Shown: positions 23,691 to 34,934 of the stretch, in pieces | How positions within the stretch are numbered: position 1 is the first letter of the stretch | How the letters are laid out: each line of letters starts with the position of its first letter | DNA from: Stramonita haemastoma | Lineage: Eukaryota; Mollusca; Gastropoda; Neogastropoda; Muricidae | Reading direction: 5' to 3' | Assembly (NCBI GenBank): GCA_030674155.1 | Contig: CM060317.1 | Location: 90,004,037 to 90,068,036, forward strand | DNA: 64,000 nt | Translations under genes and position numbers: made by a program | Notes under the pieces: generated by a model | Database searches by the model: none | What the model saw: only the letters and a program-made list of their open reading frames with translations | What the model was told of the DNA's origin: nothing

Positions 23691-23965
23691 ACCCTCACTC
23701 ACTCAGGGCCCTGGAGGCCTGGGGGCCCCTGACTAAACGTTAGTGGTAGGTTGATGACCGGCAGAGATAAGAGGTAAATAAGGGCTGCTTTAAAGTCTAC
23801 ATAATTTGCCTTCAACTTACAAACCCATTAGCTTCTGATTGTGTGTAATGGAGCGGAGCCCACTTTCTTACTGTGATCGCATTTGAAGCTTTTAGCCTTT
23901 TGTGAAGACGGCATCACCCCATGCCAATTTCGCCTCATCCGGAACAAAATGGTTTGGGATTTTTG
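23690..23965. promoter_or_regulatory. complex-sequence island 4 (candidate conserved non-coding element)
   Basis: GC-balanced unique sequence between A-rich and GA-repeat DNA, with CTGCTTTAAAGTC and CATTAGCTTCTGATTGTG. No coding frame. Confidence 0.22.
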
Positions 23966-23966
23966 G

Positions 23967-23982
23967 GAGGGAGGGAGGGAGG

Positions 23983-24073
<91 letters not shown>

Positions 24074-24074
24074 T
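23967..24074. repeat. (GGGA)n(GA)n microsatellite
   Basis: Short GGGA run then about 45 GA units. Confidence 0.97.
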
Positions 24075-24795
24075 AATGGGCCCCCTTTTAAGGGTTAAGG
24101 TTATAGTCTTGCTTTATCAAAGATTTTATAGAGGGATTTCTTTTATGTTCAGTTGTGATTTGTTTTGTGCTTTGAGTCGTTGAATTTTTTTTTATTGCTT
24201 GTTTGTTCCTTTGTTTCCTCCCCCCCCCCCCCCCCCCCCCAAGGTGCCCCCCTTCCGTTTTTTTTTTCTTTAATGTTCAGTTTGGTCGTCTTCTGCTTTG
24301 TCATTCATGAAAATATTTTCCTTTCTTTGTGATGTAAATGTCTACCCTCCCCTCTCCTCTCCTCCCCCTCGCCCCCTCCCCTCCCCCCCCACTCCATCCC
24401 TCCATCAAACCACCCCCATTTCCCTCTTTATATATAAAAAACCCTTTTAGATTTTTTGTGTTTTTGTTTTTTTTGGGTTTGGGTTTTTTTTGGGGGGTGA
24501 GGTGGGAGGGGGATGGAGAAGGTGAGAGAGATTGACAAAAATTCAGATGAATTATCAAATGAAGAAATAGTGTGCGTGTGTGCGTGTGCGCACGCGCACG
24601 CACGCGTGTATGTAGATATGTAGAGAGAGAGGTTATTCAACGATTTGTAATGAATTAAGACTACTTTATCATGAAAAGTGAGTGACGTGACGTGTTTCTT
24701 TGTAATTCCCTCTAAAATTGTTCAATTTAGCTTGAAACTGTTCGGATTTAACAAATAAACACAACACACTACTGAGGCAAAAGTGAAGCAGAGTT
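24075..24795. other. non-coding DNA with C-, T- and G-runs
   Basis: C-run at 24,221-24,240, T/G-runs at 24,450-24,500, an alternating GTGCGCACGCGC segment at 24,571-24,607 (Z-DNA prone). No gene. Confidence 0.5.
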
Positions 24796-24810
24796 ACACA
24801 CACACACACA

Positions 24811-24862
<52 letters not shown>

Positions 24863-24872
24863 CACACACACA
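24796..24872. repeat. (CA)n microsatellite
   Basis: About 35 CA units with two interruptions. Confidence 0.97.
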
Positions 24873-24966
24873 CATGACAATGTTTACAAAACTGCATACA
24901 CAACGGGGACTGGGTGTAAAAAAGCACAGGAGTGCTTATTCCATTGTGCTGGAAAAAAATAAAAGA
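24873..24966 (+). mobile_element. SINE-A tail
   Basis: TTTACAAAACTGCATACACAA, GGGGACTGGGTGTAAAAAAGC, GAGTGCTTATTCCATTGTGC. Confidence 0.8.
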
Positions 24967-25122
24967 ATAATAATAATAATAAGAAGAAGAAGAAGAGAAG
25001 AAGAAGAAGAAGAAGAAAAGAAGAAGAAGAACAAAAGAAGATTAAGAAGAAGAAGAAGAAAGAAGAAGAAGAAGAAGAAGAAGAAGAAGAAGAAGAAAGA
25101 AGAAGAAGAAAAAGAAGAACAC
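24967..25122. repeat. (AAT)n then (AAG)n, expanded SINE tail
   Basis: AATAAT then about 150 bp of interrupted AAG starting at the 3' end of the SINE-A copy. Purine-only on the plus strand. Confidence 0.93.
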
Positions 25123-25129
25123 ACACACA

Positions 25130-25685
25130 ACGTATGCCCACAGCTGTTGATGAATTGATAGATTCAAGAGTGCCCTGTTCCTGAATTTAAGCACAATTGA
25201 TGATGGCTGTTGATGTTTTCATAAAGATTTTGTGGCGGCTCCGTCTTTTTTTGTTAATGTTTTGAAAGCAAATTCTGCCCTTTAAAATGGCTAGCTCGAA
25301 GCTTTAAAATATTGGTCTTCATTATAATCAGAATTAAAAAAAAAGAAAACTTATTACCAATTTTTTAAATTATATTTTGTTCGTTGGCAAAGTTGTAAAG
25401 TAAATTTACATTCAGTTTGAATGTTGAATTCAATTTGTTGTACATAGTCAGTAGAGTTTTAAGTCAGCGTGTTTATCGAACTTAGAACGATATATTACAG
25501 AGAATCCAGTGGAATATTTCTTGACTTTACCATTGTCATTTATTTAAAAAGAAAAAAAACAACAACAAATAAAGCCATAATCTCTAACATCTGCTTGTGG
25601 TTTATTTTTTCCTCTCTTGATTTTTTAAAATTCAAAACATTATTCTATCACTCTTTCTCTTTCACCTTTTAAATCCTGTCTACTC
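25130..25685. other. AT-rich non-coding DNA
   Basis: No supported feature. Confidence 0.4.
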
Positions 25686-25687
25686 AA

Positions 25688-26100
25688 ATATGGATCGGCA
25701 GTCAAGAGGTAACGCACCTGCCTAGAAAGCGAAAGGTCCGGGTTCAAAATGTGTGGTGCTTCCATCCCCGCTTGGGCCCCAAACTTTCCCCCATCCACCA
25801 CACCATGAGCGGTGGTCTGAATGCTAGTCTTTTGGATGAGATGATAAACTGAGGTCTCGTGTGTTACATATATTTAGCACACGTAAAAGAACCCATGGCA
25901 GCAAGAGATTGGTCCCTGGCAAAATTCGGTAAAAAATAACAACAACAACAACAAAACCCGCCACTCTGATAGGAAAACATAATTATAGTTGCAGACAGGA
26001 AAAGAAAAAAACACATAATGGGTGGCACTGCTCTTGTGGCAACACGCTCTCCTCCAGGAGAGCAGCAGAGAAATCTGCCGTGACTTAAGGGGTATACAAT
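25688..26100 (+). mobile_element. SINE-C, near full-length (tRNA-derived)
   Basis: Head with CGGCAGTCAAGAGGTAACGC (box A region) and GGTCCGGGTTCAAAA (box B). Middle contains GGATGAGATGATAAACTGAGG and CACGTAAAAGAACCCATGGC. Tail: ATGGGTGGCACTGCTCTTG, CTCTCCTCCAGGAGAGC, AGAAATCTGCCGTGA. Typical of molluscan tRNA SINEs. Confidence 0.85.
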
Positions 26101-26170
26101 ACACACACACACACACACACAACACACACACACACACAACACACACACACACGCACACACACACATGCAC

Positions 26171-26207
<37 letters not shown>

Positions 26208-26208
26208 A

Positions 26209-26239
<31 letters not shown>

Positions 26240-26240
26240 A
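26100..26240. repeat. (CA)n microsatellite
   Basis: Interrupted CA repeat directly at the SINE-C 3' end. Confidence 0.97.
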
Positions 26241-26309
26241 AGCGAATAAACACATTGTTTTTTTTAACGATGTCATATGGTACGCACGCACAATAATCTG
26301 CATTAACAT

Positions 26310-26435
26310 TTTTTTGTTCCTCAGCTATGGTTTCGAGGTTTACCAATGGTGAGATTTTGCGTATGCGACCGTGTATTCGCTCACCATGAAGGTAGCCGCA
26401 TTCCGACTTCGGGGACGCACTGGCCTTGTGTGTTA
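26310..26435 (-). mobile_element. SINE-B tail
   Basis: Minus sense CCGAAGTCGGAATGCGGCTA, CCTTCATGGTGAGCG, AAATCTCACCATTGG, AGCTGAGGAAC. Confidence 0.75.
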
Positions 26436-26544
26436 TATTTCTTACAGTGCACACTGACTTCACTTCACTCCCCTTAAACTCCAGGAGGAGTTATTGGCAG
26501 TACCGCACAAAGCTGATCATGACAGCGGACGAGCGTTTCGTTTC

Positions 26545-26797
26545 CTTCGTGCATGTGCGCTAAGATGTTACCACGTGAATGGGTGATCGTTTGCGCGCCT
26601 TGGTTTCAGTACAGTCTCCCAGTTCACCCAGCTGCAAATGGGTACCTGCCCTCTTTAGGGTCAGGGAAGGTAAAGCATGAAAGGAGAGGAGATGGGCGCC
26701 GCCCTCAATATGCTGGTTCCTAGAGAAGCTGAGGTCTCTGATTCCTCGCTCCCCTACGACCACACAGGTTATGGGACACCTTTACCTTTTTACCTAG
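26545..26797 (+). mobile_element. SINE-5S family, 5'-degenerate copy
   Basis: Retains AATGGGTGATCGTTTGCGCG from the 5S-like part, CAGTTCACCCAGCTG, GGGTACCTGCCCTCTTTAGG, CTTCTCT-type and GGTTATGGGACACCTTTACC end. Box A part eroded. Confidence 0.8.
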
Positions 26798-26928
26798 ACT
26801 TCTTCTTGTCTGGATAGGACTCCGAATAATCAGTGTAGTTGTCAAACCTCAACTTAATAATGCAATTTCACCACCACCATTATAACAGCCACCGCCACTA
26901 CCACCACTATTAACCACACCACTGGCAG

Positions 26929-26954
26929 CCCCCCCCCCCCCCCCCCCCCCCCCC
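26929..26954. repeat. C homopolymer
   Basis: About 25 C; quadruplex-prone on the other strand. Confidence 0.9.
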
Positions 26955-26959
26955 TCCAC

Positions 26960-27235
26960 AACAGCAGACGAGGAACGTGCCATTGCGTTTTGCGCCCATT
27001 AAGACATAACTTTGATGACGCCACGAGGCGCGCCTTCTGACGTCTGTAATACGTCACTGACAGATGACGGTCGAGGGGAATACCTCATTATCAAAAAAAT
27101 TGCCGTTCGATTTACGGGAGAGATGATTGGGGGTGAAGGGGTGGGTAGAGGTGGGGGCTTCTTCGAAGAGGAGGTAATGCTATTACACTGTTTTAGGGAA
27201 CAGGTAAGAGATTTCAAGCGGTCTTTTATATTACT
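26960..27235. promoter_or_regulatory. complex-sequence island 5 (candidate conserved non-coding element)
   Basis: Contains three TGACG-type cores (GATGACGCC, CTGACGTCTG, AATACGTCACTGACAG) reminiscent of CRE/ATF sites, and ATTGCCGTTCGATTTACGG. Open on the plus strand for a while but without coding character. Confidence 0.25.
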
Positions 27236-27765
<530 letters not shown>

Positions 27766-27989
27766 ACCCCCAGACCGGCAGTTAAGGGGGAAAAGGCAAT
27801 CTTCTCATCTTGTGAAAAATGGATTCAGGTGATGGTCATTGTAAATATGCCTGTGATGGTGAGGATGGTGCTAATGGCATACAAAAAGCTTGATGGGAAT
27901 ATAACAACAATCAAAACAGAACCCCCCCCCCCCCTAAAAAAACAACAATAATAAAACCCCTTCACAGGCACACCCCCAAAACCACTGAG

Positions 27990-28350
27990 GCCACTAACCA
28001 CCCACCCCCGCCATCTTCAGAGACAGGAAGTGACGTAGCCTCACGCAGCAGTAGCAGCAGAAGCAGCGTGACGTGACGGCAGATGGCGACTCTACTCCGG
28101 ACCCTCAAAAACGCTTCTACAACCACCACCACCACCATCACCACCACCACCACCCCTGTCAAAAAGCTGCGTCACCCGTCCATTTCCTATGACATATTAT
28201 TGAGGGTGGTTCAGGGCGGGGACATCTCTTTTTCTCTCCTCGGCGCTCTTTGTGTTTTATGGAGGGAGGGGGGGGGATCGGCATTCACCCAGCCGTGGCC
28301 GAAAAACAAATGATGGCAAATGATTGCTGACGAAATGGACTTTTGCAGCT
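27990..28350. promoter_or_regulatory. complex-sequence island 6 (candidate conserved non-coding element)
   Basis: GGAAGTGACGTAGCCTCACG, GCGTGACGTGACGG, a (CAC/CAT)n stretch, CCTATGACATATTATTG and GACGAAATGGACTTTTGC. No convincing gene. Confidence 0.25.
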
Positions 28351-28423
28351 GGTGGTAGGACAAGGATGAAGGGTTGTGTGTGTGGGAGTCATACATATTA
28401 TTATTAAGAGAGGGGGAAAATAT

Positions 28424-28426
28424 TGT

Positions 28427-28517
<91 letters not shown>

Positions 28518-28660
28518 CCCTGTTTCTCTGTGTCTCTCTATCTCTCCCTCTCTCTCCCACCTTCTTTCTCTGTCTCTCCCTCTCTCTCTCTTTATTCCCC
28601 CCCTCCCTCTGTCTCTCTGTCTCTGTCTCTGTCTCTATCTCTATCCCCCCCCCTCTCTCT
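28424..28660. repeat. (CT)n microsatellite and degenerate CT/CTGT
   Basis: About 45 CT units (28,424-28,515) followed by imperfect CT, CTGT and C-runs. Confidence 0.95.
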
Positions 28661-28664
28661 CTCC

Positions 28665-28860
28665 TAACAGCATGTCTACCCATCGCCTGTCAGCAGTGGC
28701 GGGCACCAGTGGGTTAAATTGCGGGGCTGTCCCATGACAAAGCAAAAACACACCATTGCTCTGGGATCAAAGAGGGCCGGCTGTTTGGAAAGGTATGCTG
28801 TGCATGTCATTAGGGCACAACAGTGGATACGAAGGGAAGGGTCGGCGTAAGCGGGTAGGG
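28665..28860. promoter_or_regulatory. complex-sequence island 7 (candidate conserved non-coding element)
   Basis: Begins at CTAACAG after a CT tract, so it could also be an exon after a pyrimidine-rich acceptor: the frame reads MSTHRLSAVAGTSGLNCG and stops at TGA (28,735-28,737). No homology recognised; left as an island. Confidence 0.22.
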
Positions 28861-28861
28861 G

Positions 28862-28863
28862 GT

Positions 28864-28918
<55 letters not shown>

Positions 28919-29026
28919 TGTGTGAGCTTTTATTTGTGTTGCTCCTCTCCTGTTTGCCCATTGTCTCACCCTCCCCACCCCCTCACCACACACACACATC
29001 AAATCTCTCTCTCTTCTCTTCTCTCT

Positions 29027-29086
<60 letters not shown>
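28862..29086. repeat. (TG)n and (CT)n microsatellites
   Basis: TG 28,863-28,925; CT 29,003-29,085. Confidence 0.95.
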
Positions 29087-29087
<1 letters not shown>

Positions 29088-29094
29088 TTTCCAA

Positions 29095-29212
29095 CGAATA
29101 TATTGTAAAGGTTAAAGCTCCGAGGTTGAACACAAAATGTGAGATGCTGTGTATACGATTGTCTTTTGCCCACAGTTTAAATTAAGGTAGCCGCATTCCG
29201 TCTTCGTCCTGT
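29095..29212 (-). mobile_element. SINE-B tail
   Basis: Minus sense GACGGAATGCGGCTACC, TTAATTTAAACTGTGGGC, AAATTCA-type and CTCGGAGC. Confidence 0.65.
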
Positions 29213-29845
29213 TTCTGGCTTCTGTGCTCATGTTGTCAGCCTGGTTCTGAAGGTGAGGTCCATGTTTTGCCATCCTCGTCGCTTCCGTCCTCTCCAACAG
29301 CTTGTCTTAGGCATCCATTTCTACCTGACAGATTTCACCCTGTAGGATGTCCTGTCTTGATGGTCTGAGCATTTCTAGAAACTTTCCCCTCGCATGGAAT
29401 TCCACTTTACAGCTTTGTCTTTAGTGATCGATTAATGACTCGCTTACTAGGAGGCTGGACTTGCACAGACCTTATGTGCTGCAGCCCAGGGGGCTAGTTG
29501 GCCTTTGGAGAACATCTCCAATGCTGACTGTCCTTATGCCCACTTGGGCGAGAGGGTGGGGATGTGCTGTGGGCAAGGCATCTCCACTATGGTCAAATTT
29601 CTGCCCAGTTTCTGAAACAGCTGGGCCTTCTCTGTTGTTTTAGAGGTTATCATCGAATACAACGGACAAACATATATATTTCTCTGGTAATGAGCCGATA
29701 AAAGTATTCATACACATTGTTAGAAACGATTTATAGCATTTTCAAGGAACAAAATATTCCAATCTTTCAACAACTTTTGTTTGTTTTATATTGCTGTTGA
29801 TGATAGCTGCAGCTGAAAACCAGCCTGATTATAATCAGATCGGAG
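29213..29845. other. non-coding DNA, possibly an old transposon body
   Basis: 29,213-29,640 has even composition and phrases such as CCCACTTGGGCGAGAGGGTGG without an intact frame. I cannot assign it. The rest is AT-rich. Confidence 0.3.
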
Positions 29846-29846
29846 A

Positions 29847-30300
29847 GGGGGGACAGGAGGTAGCCTCGTGGTCAGACCTTTGCTCTCCTGATCTAACGGC
29901 CCGGGTTCGAGCCACCAACGAGGCATCCATTCAAGGGGATTTTTCTCCTGGAGTTACCATCAGCACTGACTTCACTCACCTGGGAGTCCTTCAGATGAAC
30001 TTATAAACCAAGGTTGCGTGTGCATACGCACGCAGAACATCTTGCGGACACATTGACACCCGTTCCGCTTTCCGGAAGAGCACACCATTTAGTGGCGGCA
30101 GGAACGGATGAAAATATCTAAACACACACACACACACAGAAATAGACGCGTGCACACTGGTGTCCTGTTTAGACATCAATCATCCCCGAAGTCAGAGTAC
30201 AGCTTCTTTAATTGTGGGCAAAAGCAGTGGAGTGCTGAATATGCAAAATCTCACCACTAGTCAACCAACCTCAGAGCTCTAGCTGAGGAACGGGAGAGAT
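29847..30300 (+). mobile_element. SINE-B, full-length
   Basis: tRNA-like head with box A TAGCCTCGTGG (29,861-29,871) and box B GGTTCGAGCC (29,904-29,913). Body ATTTTTCTCCTGGAGTTACC, TTATAAACCAAGG, CACGCAGAACATCTTGCGG, CCGTTCCGCTTTCCGG. Then a CA run and the B tail: GTGTCCTGTTTAGACATC, CCGAAGTCAGAGTACAGC, TCTAGCTGAGGAAC. Shows the A-type body and B tail in one element. Confidence 0.85.
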
Positions 30301-30345
30301 GGGTAAGAGCAGCTGCACACACACAACTGCAATGGTGATGATTAC

Positions 30346-30413
30346 ACTAAAGCACAAATGCAGATCTGTGTGATGCAGATCTATGTGATATAGATCTGCA
30401 TTTGTGCTTTAGT
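30346..30413. repeat. 22-bp perfect inverted repeat (hairpin)
   Basis: Arms 30,346-30,367 and 30,392-30,413 are exact reverse complements (arm 1 begins ACTAAAGCACAAATG) with a 24-bp spacer. The spacer holds another GCAGATCT. It would fold as a pre-miRNA-sized hairpin if transcribed. Confidence 0.9.
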
Positions 30414-30419
30414 TATCCT

Positions 30420-30699
30420 ATAGCAACAACACGGCTCGTAAAATACCAACATCGTCGTTAGCTGCATTGGAGAGAATGGACTTTTTTGGAAATTAAAAGT
30501 CATTTAATTTGTAAGCTTTTCTTTTGATCAAGCCAGGACTCCTGCCACCACTATCATCATCACCCTACCACCACCATTCTCCTCCTCCTCCCCCACCTCC
30601 TTATCATTAGCACAGTAATCACCTTCATCACCATCCCCATTATTACTACCCACCACCACCACTATATACCCTTAAGAATCTCAGGAAAAGAGAAATTCC

Positions 30700-30700
<1 letters not shown>
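30420..30700. other. non-coding DNA with degenerate CCACCA/CATCAT repeat
   Basis: Imperfect (CCA)n/(CAT)n/(CCT)n from about 30,540. Confidence 0.5.
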
Positions 30701-31029
<329 letters not shown>

Positions 31030-31035
<6 letters not shown>

Positions 31036-31265
31036 AGTATCCTGTGAATCGTTTATGATGACATTGCCCTCTCGACTTGTGCCCAGCAGAAGCGATTAGG
31101 CGCCATTGTGCGCCCAGGGCGCGTGGGGAAGGGCGCATAATCCGTGCACGTCCAAGCGGGGCTGGAGCGGGGTCAGAGGGCGTGGGGGAGGGTAATGGGC
31201 AGGCAATGAGGTCTTAGGCCCCTCCATCCGCCTGCATGGCTCACCAGGCCTGAGGGGTGAGCAAG
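31030..31265. promoter_or_regulatory. complex-sequence island 8 (candidate conserved non-coding element)
   Basis: GC-rich unique sequence with GCGATTAGGCGCCATTGTGCG, GGGAAGGGCGCATAATCCG and GGTAATGGGCAGGCAATGAGG. Bounded by repeats on both sides. No coding frame. Confidence 0.28.
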
Positions 31266-31271
31266 AGAGCA

Positions 31272-31602
31272 GGGACATATAAAAAGAGGAGGAGAAGGAA
31301 GAAGACGATGATGATAGAAGAAGGAGGAGAAGATGATAGAAAGAGGAGGAGTAGAGGGAGGAGGGAGAGGAAGAAGATAGAGAACGAGAAAGGGAGAAGG
31401 AGAAGGAAGAAGATGAGGACAGAAGGAAGAAGGTAGGAGAAGATAAGGAGGAGAAGGAGTAAGAGGAGGAGGAGAAAGAGGAAGAGGATTGAGGAGAAGG
31501 AGGAAAGACAGGAAGGTGGAGGAACAGGATAGATGAAGAAGAAGGAGGAGAAAATGGAGAAAGAGCGCCAGGAGAAGGAAGAAAAGAAGAGAAAGTGTCA
31601 AG
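31272..31602. repeat. 330-bp imperfect polypurine tract (GAA/GGA)
   Basis: Nearly all A/G on the plus strand with irregular GAAGGAGGA units. Possible H-DNA former. Confidence 0.9.
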
Positions 31603-31604
31603 AC

Positions 31605-32305
31605 CTCAGGACTGTTGTGACCTCCTGGAAAGGAGGCTAGGTGGGGAGGGGGAGGGTGTGGTGGAGATTGGTGTACACTGATGGTGATGGTGCTGACCAG
31701 AGGGAGGGGGGATGAGTATGTAAATAATATATATGTAAACAGTATGTATACACCCCATGCAGGTGCTTACCTACAAAAGCCAACAGCAACATAAAACAAT
31801 GAAAAAATAATCACGATATTTTTAGTATCTATCATTTTGTAATGTGGGTAAACGCCCCTCCCACCTTTTTGTTGTTTGTTTGGGGTGTTTTCTGGCATGC
31901 GTGTTTATAAGGACAGATTGTACCACTAGACATGGTCTAAGTTTTTTTTATCTTTGTATATCAAAATTATCGATCTACTTGTTTATTCAGCAATTCAACA
32001 TCTGTCTGTCTGTCTGTCTCCCTGTCTGTGTCTCTTTCTATCACTCTCTCTTGTTTAAATGATTATAAATGCCTCCATTTGGAATAATGTGGTTGAATAT
32101 TAGATCTATATCTATTTCCTTTCTTTAAACATAGGTTGGTCTTTTGTTGTTCATGGTGGTGGATTTTTACAGGGGAAGAGTTGCTGTTATCATTGTTCTT
32201 CTTCTTTTTTTTTCTTGGTCTGCTTTGGTTTTTGTTTTATTTGTTGTTTTATTTATTTTTTGTTTTTAAGAGGTTTTTGGTTTGGTTTGATAGTCCCTAA
32301 TCAAG
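31605..32305. other. non-coding DNA, nothing recognised
   Basis: A short CTGT run at 31,999-32,020; T/G-rich thereafter. Confidence 0.4.
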
Positions 32306-32309
32306 GCAA

Positions 32310-32378
32310 GGGCCGGATGAAAAAAAGTATGTGAATGCTTATCTATCACCCTCGAAAATTGAAAAATAAAGATTATTC
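32310..32378 (+). mobile_element. SINE-A tail
   Basis: GGATGAAAAAAAGTATGTGAA, TGCTTATC..TCACCCTCGAAAATTG, AATAAAG, then straight into (CT)n. Confidence 0.65.
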
Positions 32379-32379
32379 A

Positions 32380-32380
<1 letters not shown>

Positions 32381-32432
<52 letters not shown>

Positions 32433-32433
32433 C

Positions 32434-32474
<41 letters not shown>

Positions 32475-32478
32475 GTTC
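32381..32478. repeat. (CT)n then (CTGT)n
   Basis: CT 32,381-32,424, CTGT 32,425-32,472. Confidence 0.97.
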
Positions 32479-32479
32479 T

Positions 32480-32690
32480 CTCTCTGTGACTGTGTATGAC
32501 TGGCACCTAAACCCAGTGGAACCTGTCTCAGTCTGTCTCCTATAATCTTCTGATTTACAGCCAGCAGTGCTGTAGCCACGGGTCATCACGGCATGCTAAT
32601 GAGCACGCGCCCTGACAAGCGTGATTAAAGGATTACAACTAGACAATCCAGCCCCCTCACAGTCGCCCAAGCGGTTAACTAGACCTTGGC
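32480..32690. promoter_or_regulatory. complex-sequence island 9 (candidate conserved non-coding element)
   Basis: CATGCTAATGAGCACGCGCC and GTGATTAAAGGATTACAAC (AT-rich homeodomain-type cores) in GC-balanced DNA, followed by a 100-bp G-rich stretch. Confidence 0.22.
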
Positions 32691-33144
32691 AAAGGAGGGG
32701 GAGGGGGGGAGGGTTGGGCGGGAGTGAGGGGTGGGTGGTGGGGGGGAGAGTGGGGAGGGGGCGGGGGAGGGAGGCAGAGAGGATGGAGAGTGAAAGTTTC
32801 GGGTCAGAGGTTTTTTAAAAAAAATTAGTGTGGGTTTTTTCTCTTAAGGATGATGCTAATCACTATGCCTGATGGTGGTAGCACTGGTGGTGAGGCATAT
32901 GTTCCAATTCCCCTGAAGTTGGGGTTGGTGTGACGTCACCGGCCAACTGTCACATTCCTTATTTGGATTTTTAAAAATGATACATTTTTTTTTCCACTTC
33001 CAGGGAAGAAAAGGCTGCATATGATTCTGAAGTTTAGTTGGGTTATTGTCGTTGTTAGTTTTTTTTTCTTGAGTAGTGTTAAGTTTTTCCTCATGATAGA
33101 TCTATATTTGTGGGTATGAGTAGAATAAGGGTCTGGTAGTGGGT

Positions 33145-33452
33145 AAAAGGTAAGGTAAAGGTAATCCATAACCTAAGCCGTGGTAGGGGAGCGAGGCATC
33201 AGAGACATCAGCTTCTCTAGGGGCCAGCATATTGAGGGCGGGGCCCATCTCCTCTCCCTCACTGCTTTACCTTCCCTGACCCTAAAGAGGGCAGGTACCC
33301 ATTTACAGCTGGGTGAACTGGGGGGACTGTACTGAAGCCAAGGCGCGCAAACAGTCACCCATCCAACTGGTAACCACGTTCGACGCTGCTTAACTTGACT
33401 GGGGGAAAGCGAGTGCTCTGACCATTGAGCTATCCCAGCAAAGGTAAAAAGG
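33145..33452 (-). mobile_element. SINE-5S family, full-length
   Basis: In minus sense: GGATAGCTCAATGGTCAGAGC (box A), then TTAAGCAGCGTCGAACGTGG and TTGGATGGGTGACTG (5S rRNA 3'-half-like), GCGCGCCTTGGCTTCAGTAC, GGGTACCTGCCCTC, ending TTACC/TTTACC repeats. One of the two best copies. Confidence 0.88.
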
Positions 33453-33480
33453 TGGATATTGCCGGTGACGTCATACTTAC

Positions 33481-33533
33481 CCGTCTTGGAGGATTGAACA
33501 TACGGACACTTTGGGTTTTCTTTTAAAAGTTGT
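33481..33533 (-). CDS. candidate small coding exon, unknown gene
   Basis: Minus-sense acceptor CTACCCTGTTCCAG with a good pyrimidine tract and donor GACGG before GTAAGTATG, which fits the consensus well. Two of three frames are open over 53 bp (one reads TTFKRKPKVSVCSILQD, another QLLKENPKCPYVQSSKT). Too short for homology. It lies beyond the proposed terminal exon at 36.6 kb, so it would be another gene or a chance match. Confidence 0.25.
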
Positions 33534-33589
33534 CTGGAACAGGGTAGGGGGATAAACCTGTATAGGGTAATTGTGTGCGCCCGCGCGTG

Positions 33590-33960
33590 TTTTTATTTAC
33601 TTATTAAAAATTTATTCTTTTATATCGAGGATAATGGAATAAGCACTCGTGTCCTTTTTTTTTTTTTTTTTTTTACATCCAGACCCTGTGTGTATGCAGT
33701 TTTGTATTTAAATTTAATGTCATCTGTTCCCACCGGCACACAATGGCCTACTTTTACGAAAAGCGGAACAGGATTTAAAGTGTGCACAAGTTGTTCGGCG
33801 TGCGTTCGCACACGGGGCCTAAGTTTATAGTCTCATCCGAAGGACTTTGGAGAGAGTGGAGTCGGCACTGATGTTAACTCCAGGAGAAAAATCTCCTCTA
33901 CCGGGATTCGAACTCGGGTCGTCAATTTCCGAGTGCAATGTTCTGACACATCGCGCGCGC
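33590..33960 (-). mobile_element. SINE-A, nearly full-length, head eroded by TG repeat
   Basis: Minus sense: B box GGGTTCGAATCCCGG (strong), CTCCTGGAGTTAACATCAG, GGATGAGACTATAAAC, AAATCCTGTTCCGCTTTTCG, GAACAGATGACATTAAATTT, ATCCTCGATATAAAAGAATAA. The A box side is replaced by TG/CG repeats at 33,955. Confidence 0.9.
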
Positions 33961-33961
33961 G

Positions 33962-33962
33962 G

Positions 33963-33995
<33 letters not shown>

Positions 33996-34108
33996 GTGGT
34001 GTGTGGTGTTGTGCGCTGTGCGGGGGCGCGCGTGTGTGTGCTTATGTGCGTGTGCTGGTGTGTTCGTGTATGTGTGTGTGTGAGAAAGAGAGGGAGAGGG
34101 AGGGAGAG

Positions 34109-34180
<72 letters not shown>

Positions 34181-34300
34181 TGTGTGTGTGTGTGTGTGTG
34201 TGGTTGTTTGTTGTTTTGTGCGGCGCGTGTTTGTGAGAGAAAGAGGTGTGTTGTGTGTGTGTGTGTGTGTGTGCGCGCGCGCGCGTGTGTGTGTGTTGTA
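33962..34300. repeat. (TG)n, (GA)n, (TG)n, (GC)n compound
   Basis: TG 33,965-33,995; GA 34,081-34,178; TG 34,179-34,202 and 34,248-34,296 with a GCGCGCGC core (Z-DNA prone). Confidence 0.95.
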
Positions 34301-34930
34301 GTGGTGGAGAAGGGTGTTCTGGTTTCGACAGGCTTTTTGATAGTTCTGTTGTTTTTTTTCATAGGCTTTGTATTCTTGGAAGATCTCCTAAACATTGCTT
34401 TATTAGTGGCACAATACCTTTTTTCAAATGCACATTTCACAAAACTGTCACTTTCGGTTGACTTTAGCATACCTCATATAAACCAAAGTAAATCACATTA
34501 ATGAAATATTTTCTAGTTAGTTTTACTCATCTAATATAAAACAAGTTTTGCCTGTTATTAAACCTTGTTACTGTAAATCTTCCAAAACTGGTTTTCATAT
34601 TTCACGTCAAAAGTAAAAATAAATCTTTTCAAAAACCTACTCACTCTGAATCTTCCAAGGTTATTTTTCTATCACATCAAATAGAATAAAGTGGCATGCC
34701 TTTTAGCAAGCCTGGTCACTCTAAATCTTTCACTCACAGATTTACAGCTCTTGCTCAATGATGCTAACTAGCCTGAAAGGAAAGGGCATGATATCATGGT
34801 TTACTTTAAGGGCATACTTCACAATGCCTTTTCGATAAGATGTGGTATGAAGTATGTGGTTTGCTGTATGAAGTCTGATACAAGTCCTATTTTAAAAAAA
34901 AAGTCCTACAACTCTGTAAGCTGAAAAGAA
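34300..34930. other. AT-rich non-coding DNA
   Basis: Contains a minus-strand acceptor-like TTTCCTTTCAG with a short open stretch to TAA near 34,738, and GTGAGT after it. Too short to call. Confidence 0.35.
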
Positions 34931-34934
34931 GGAA

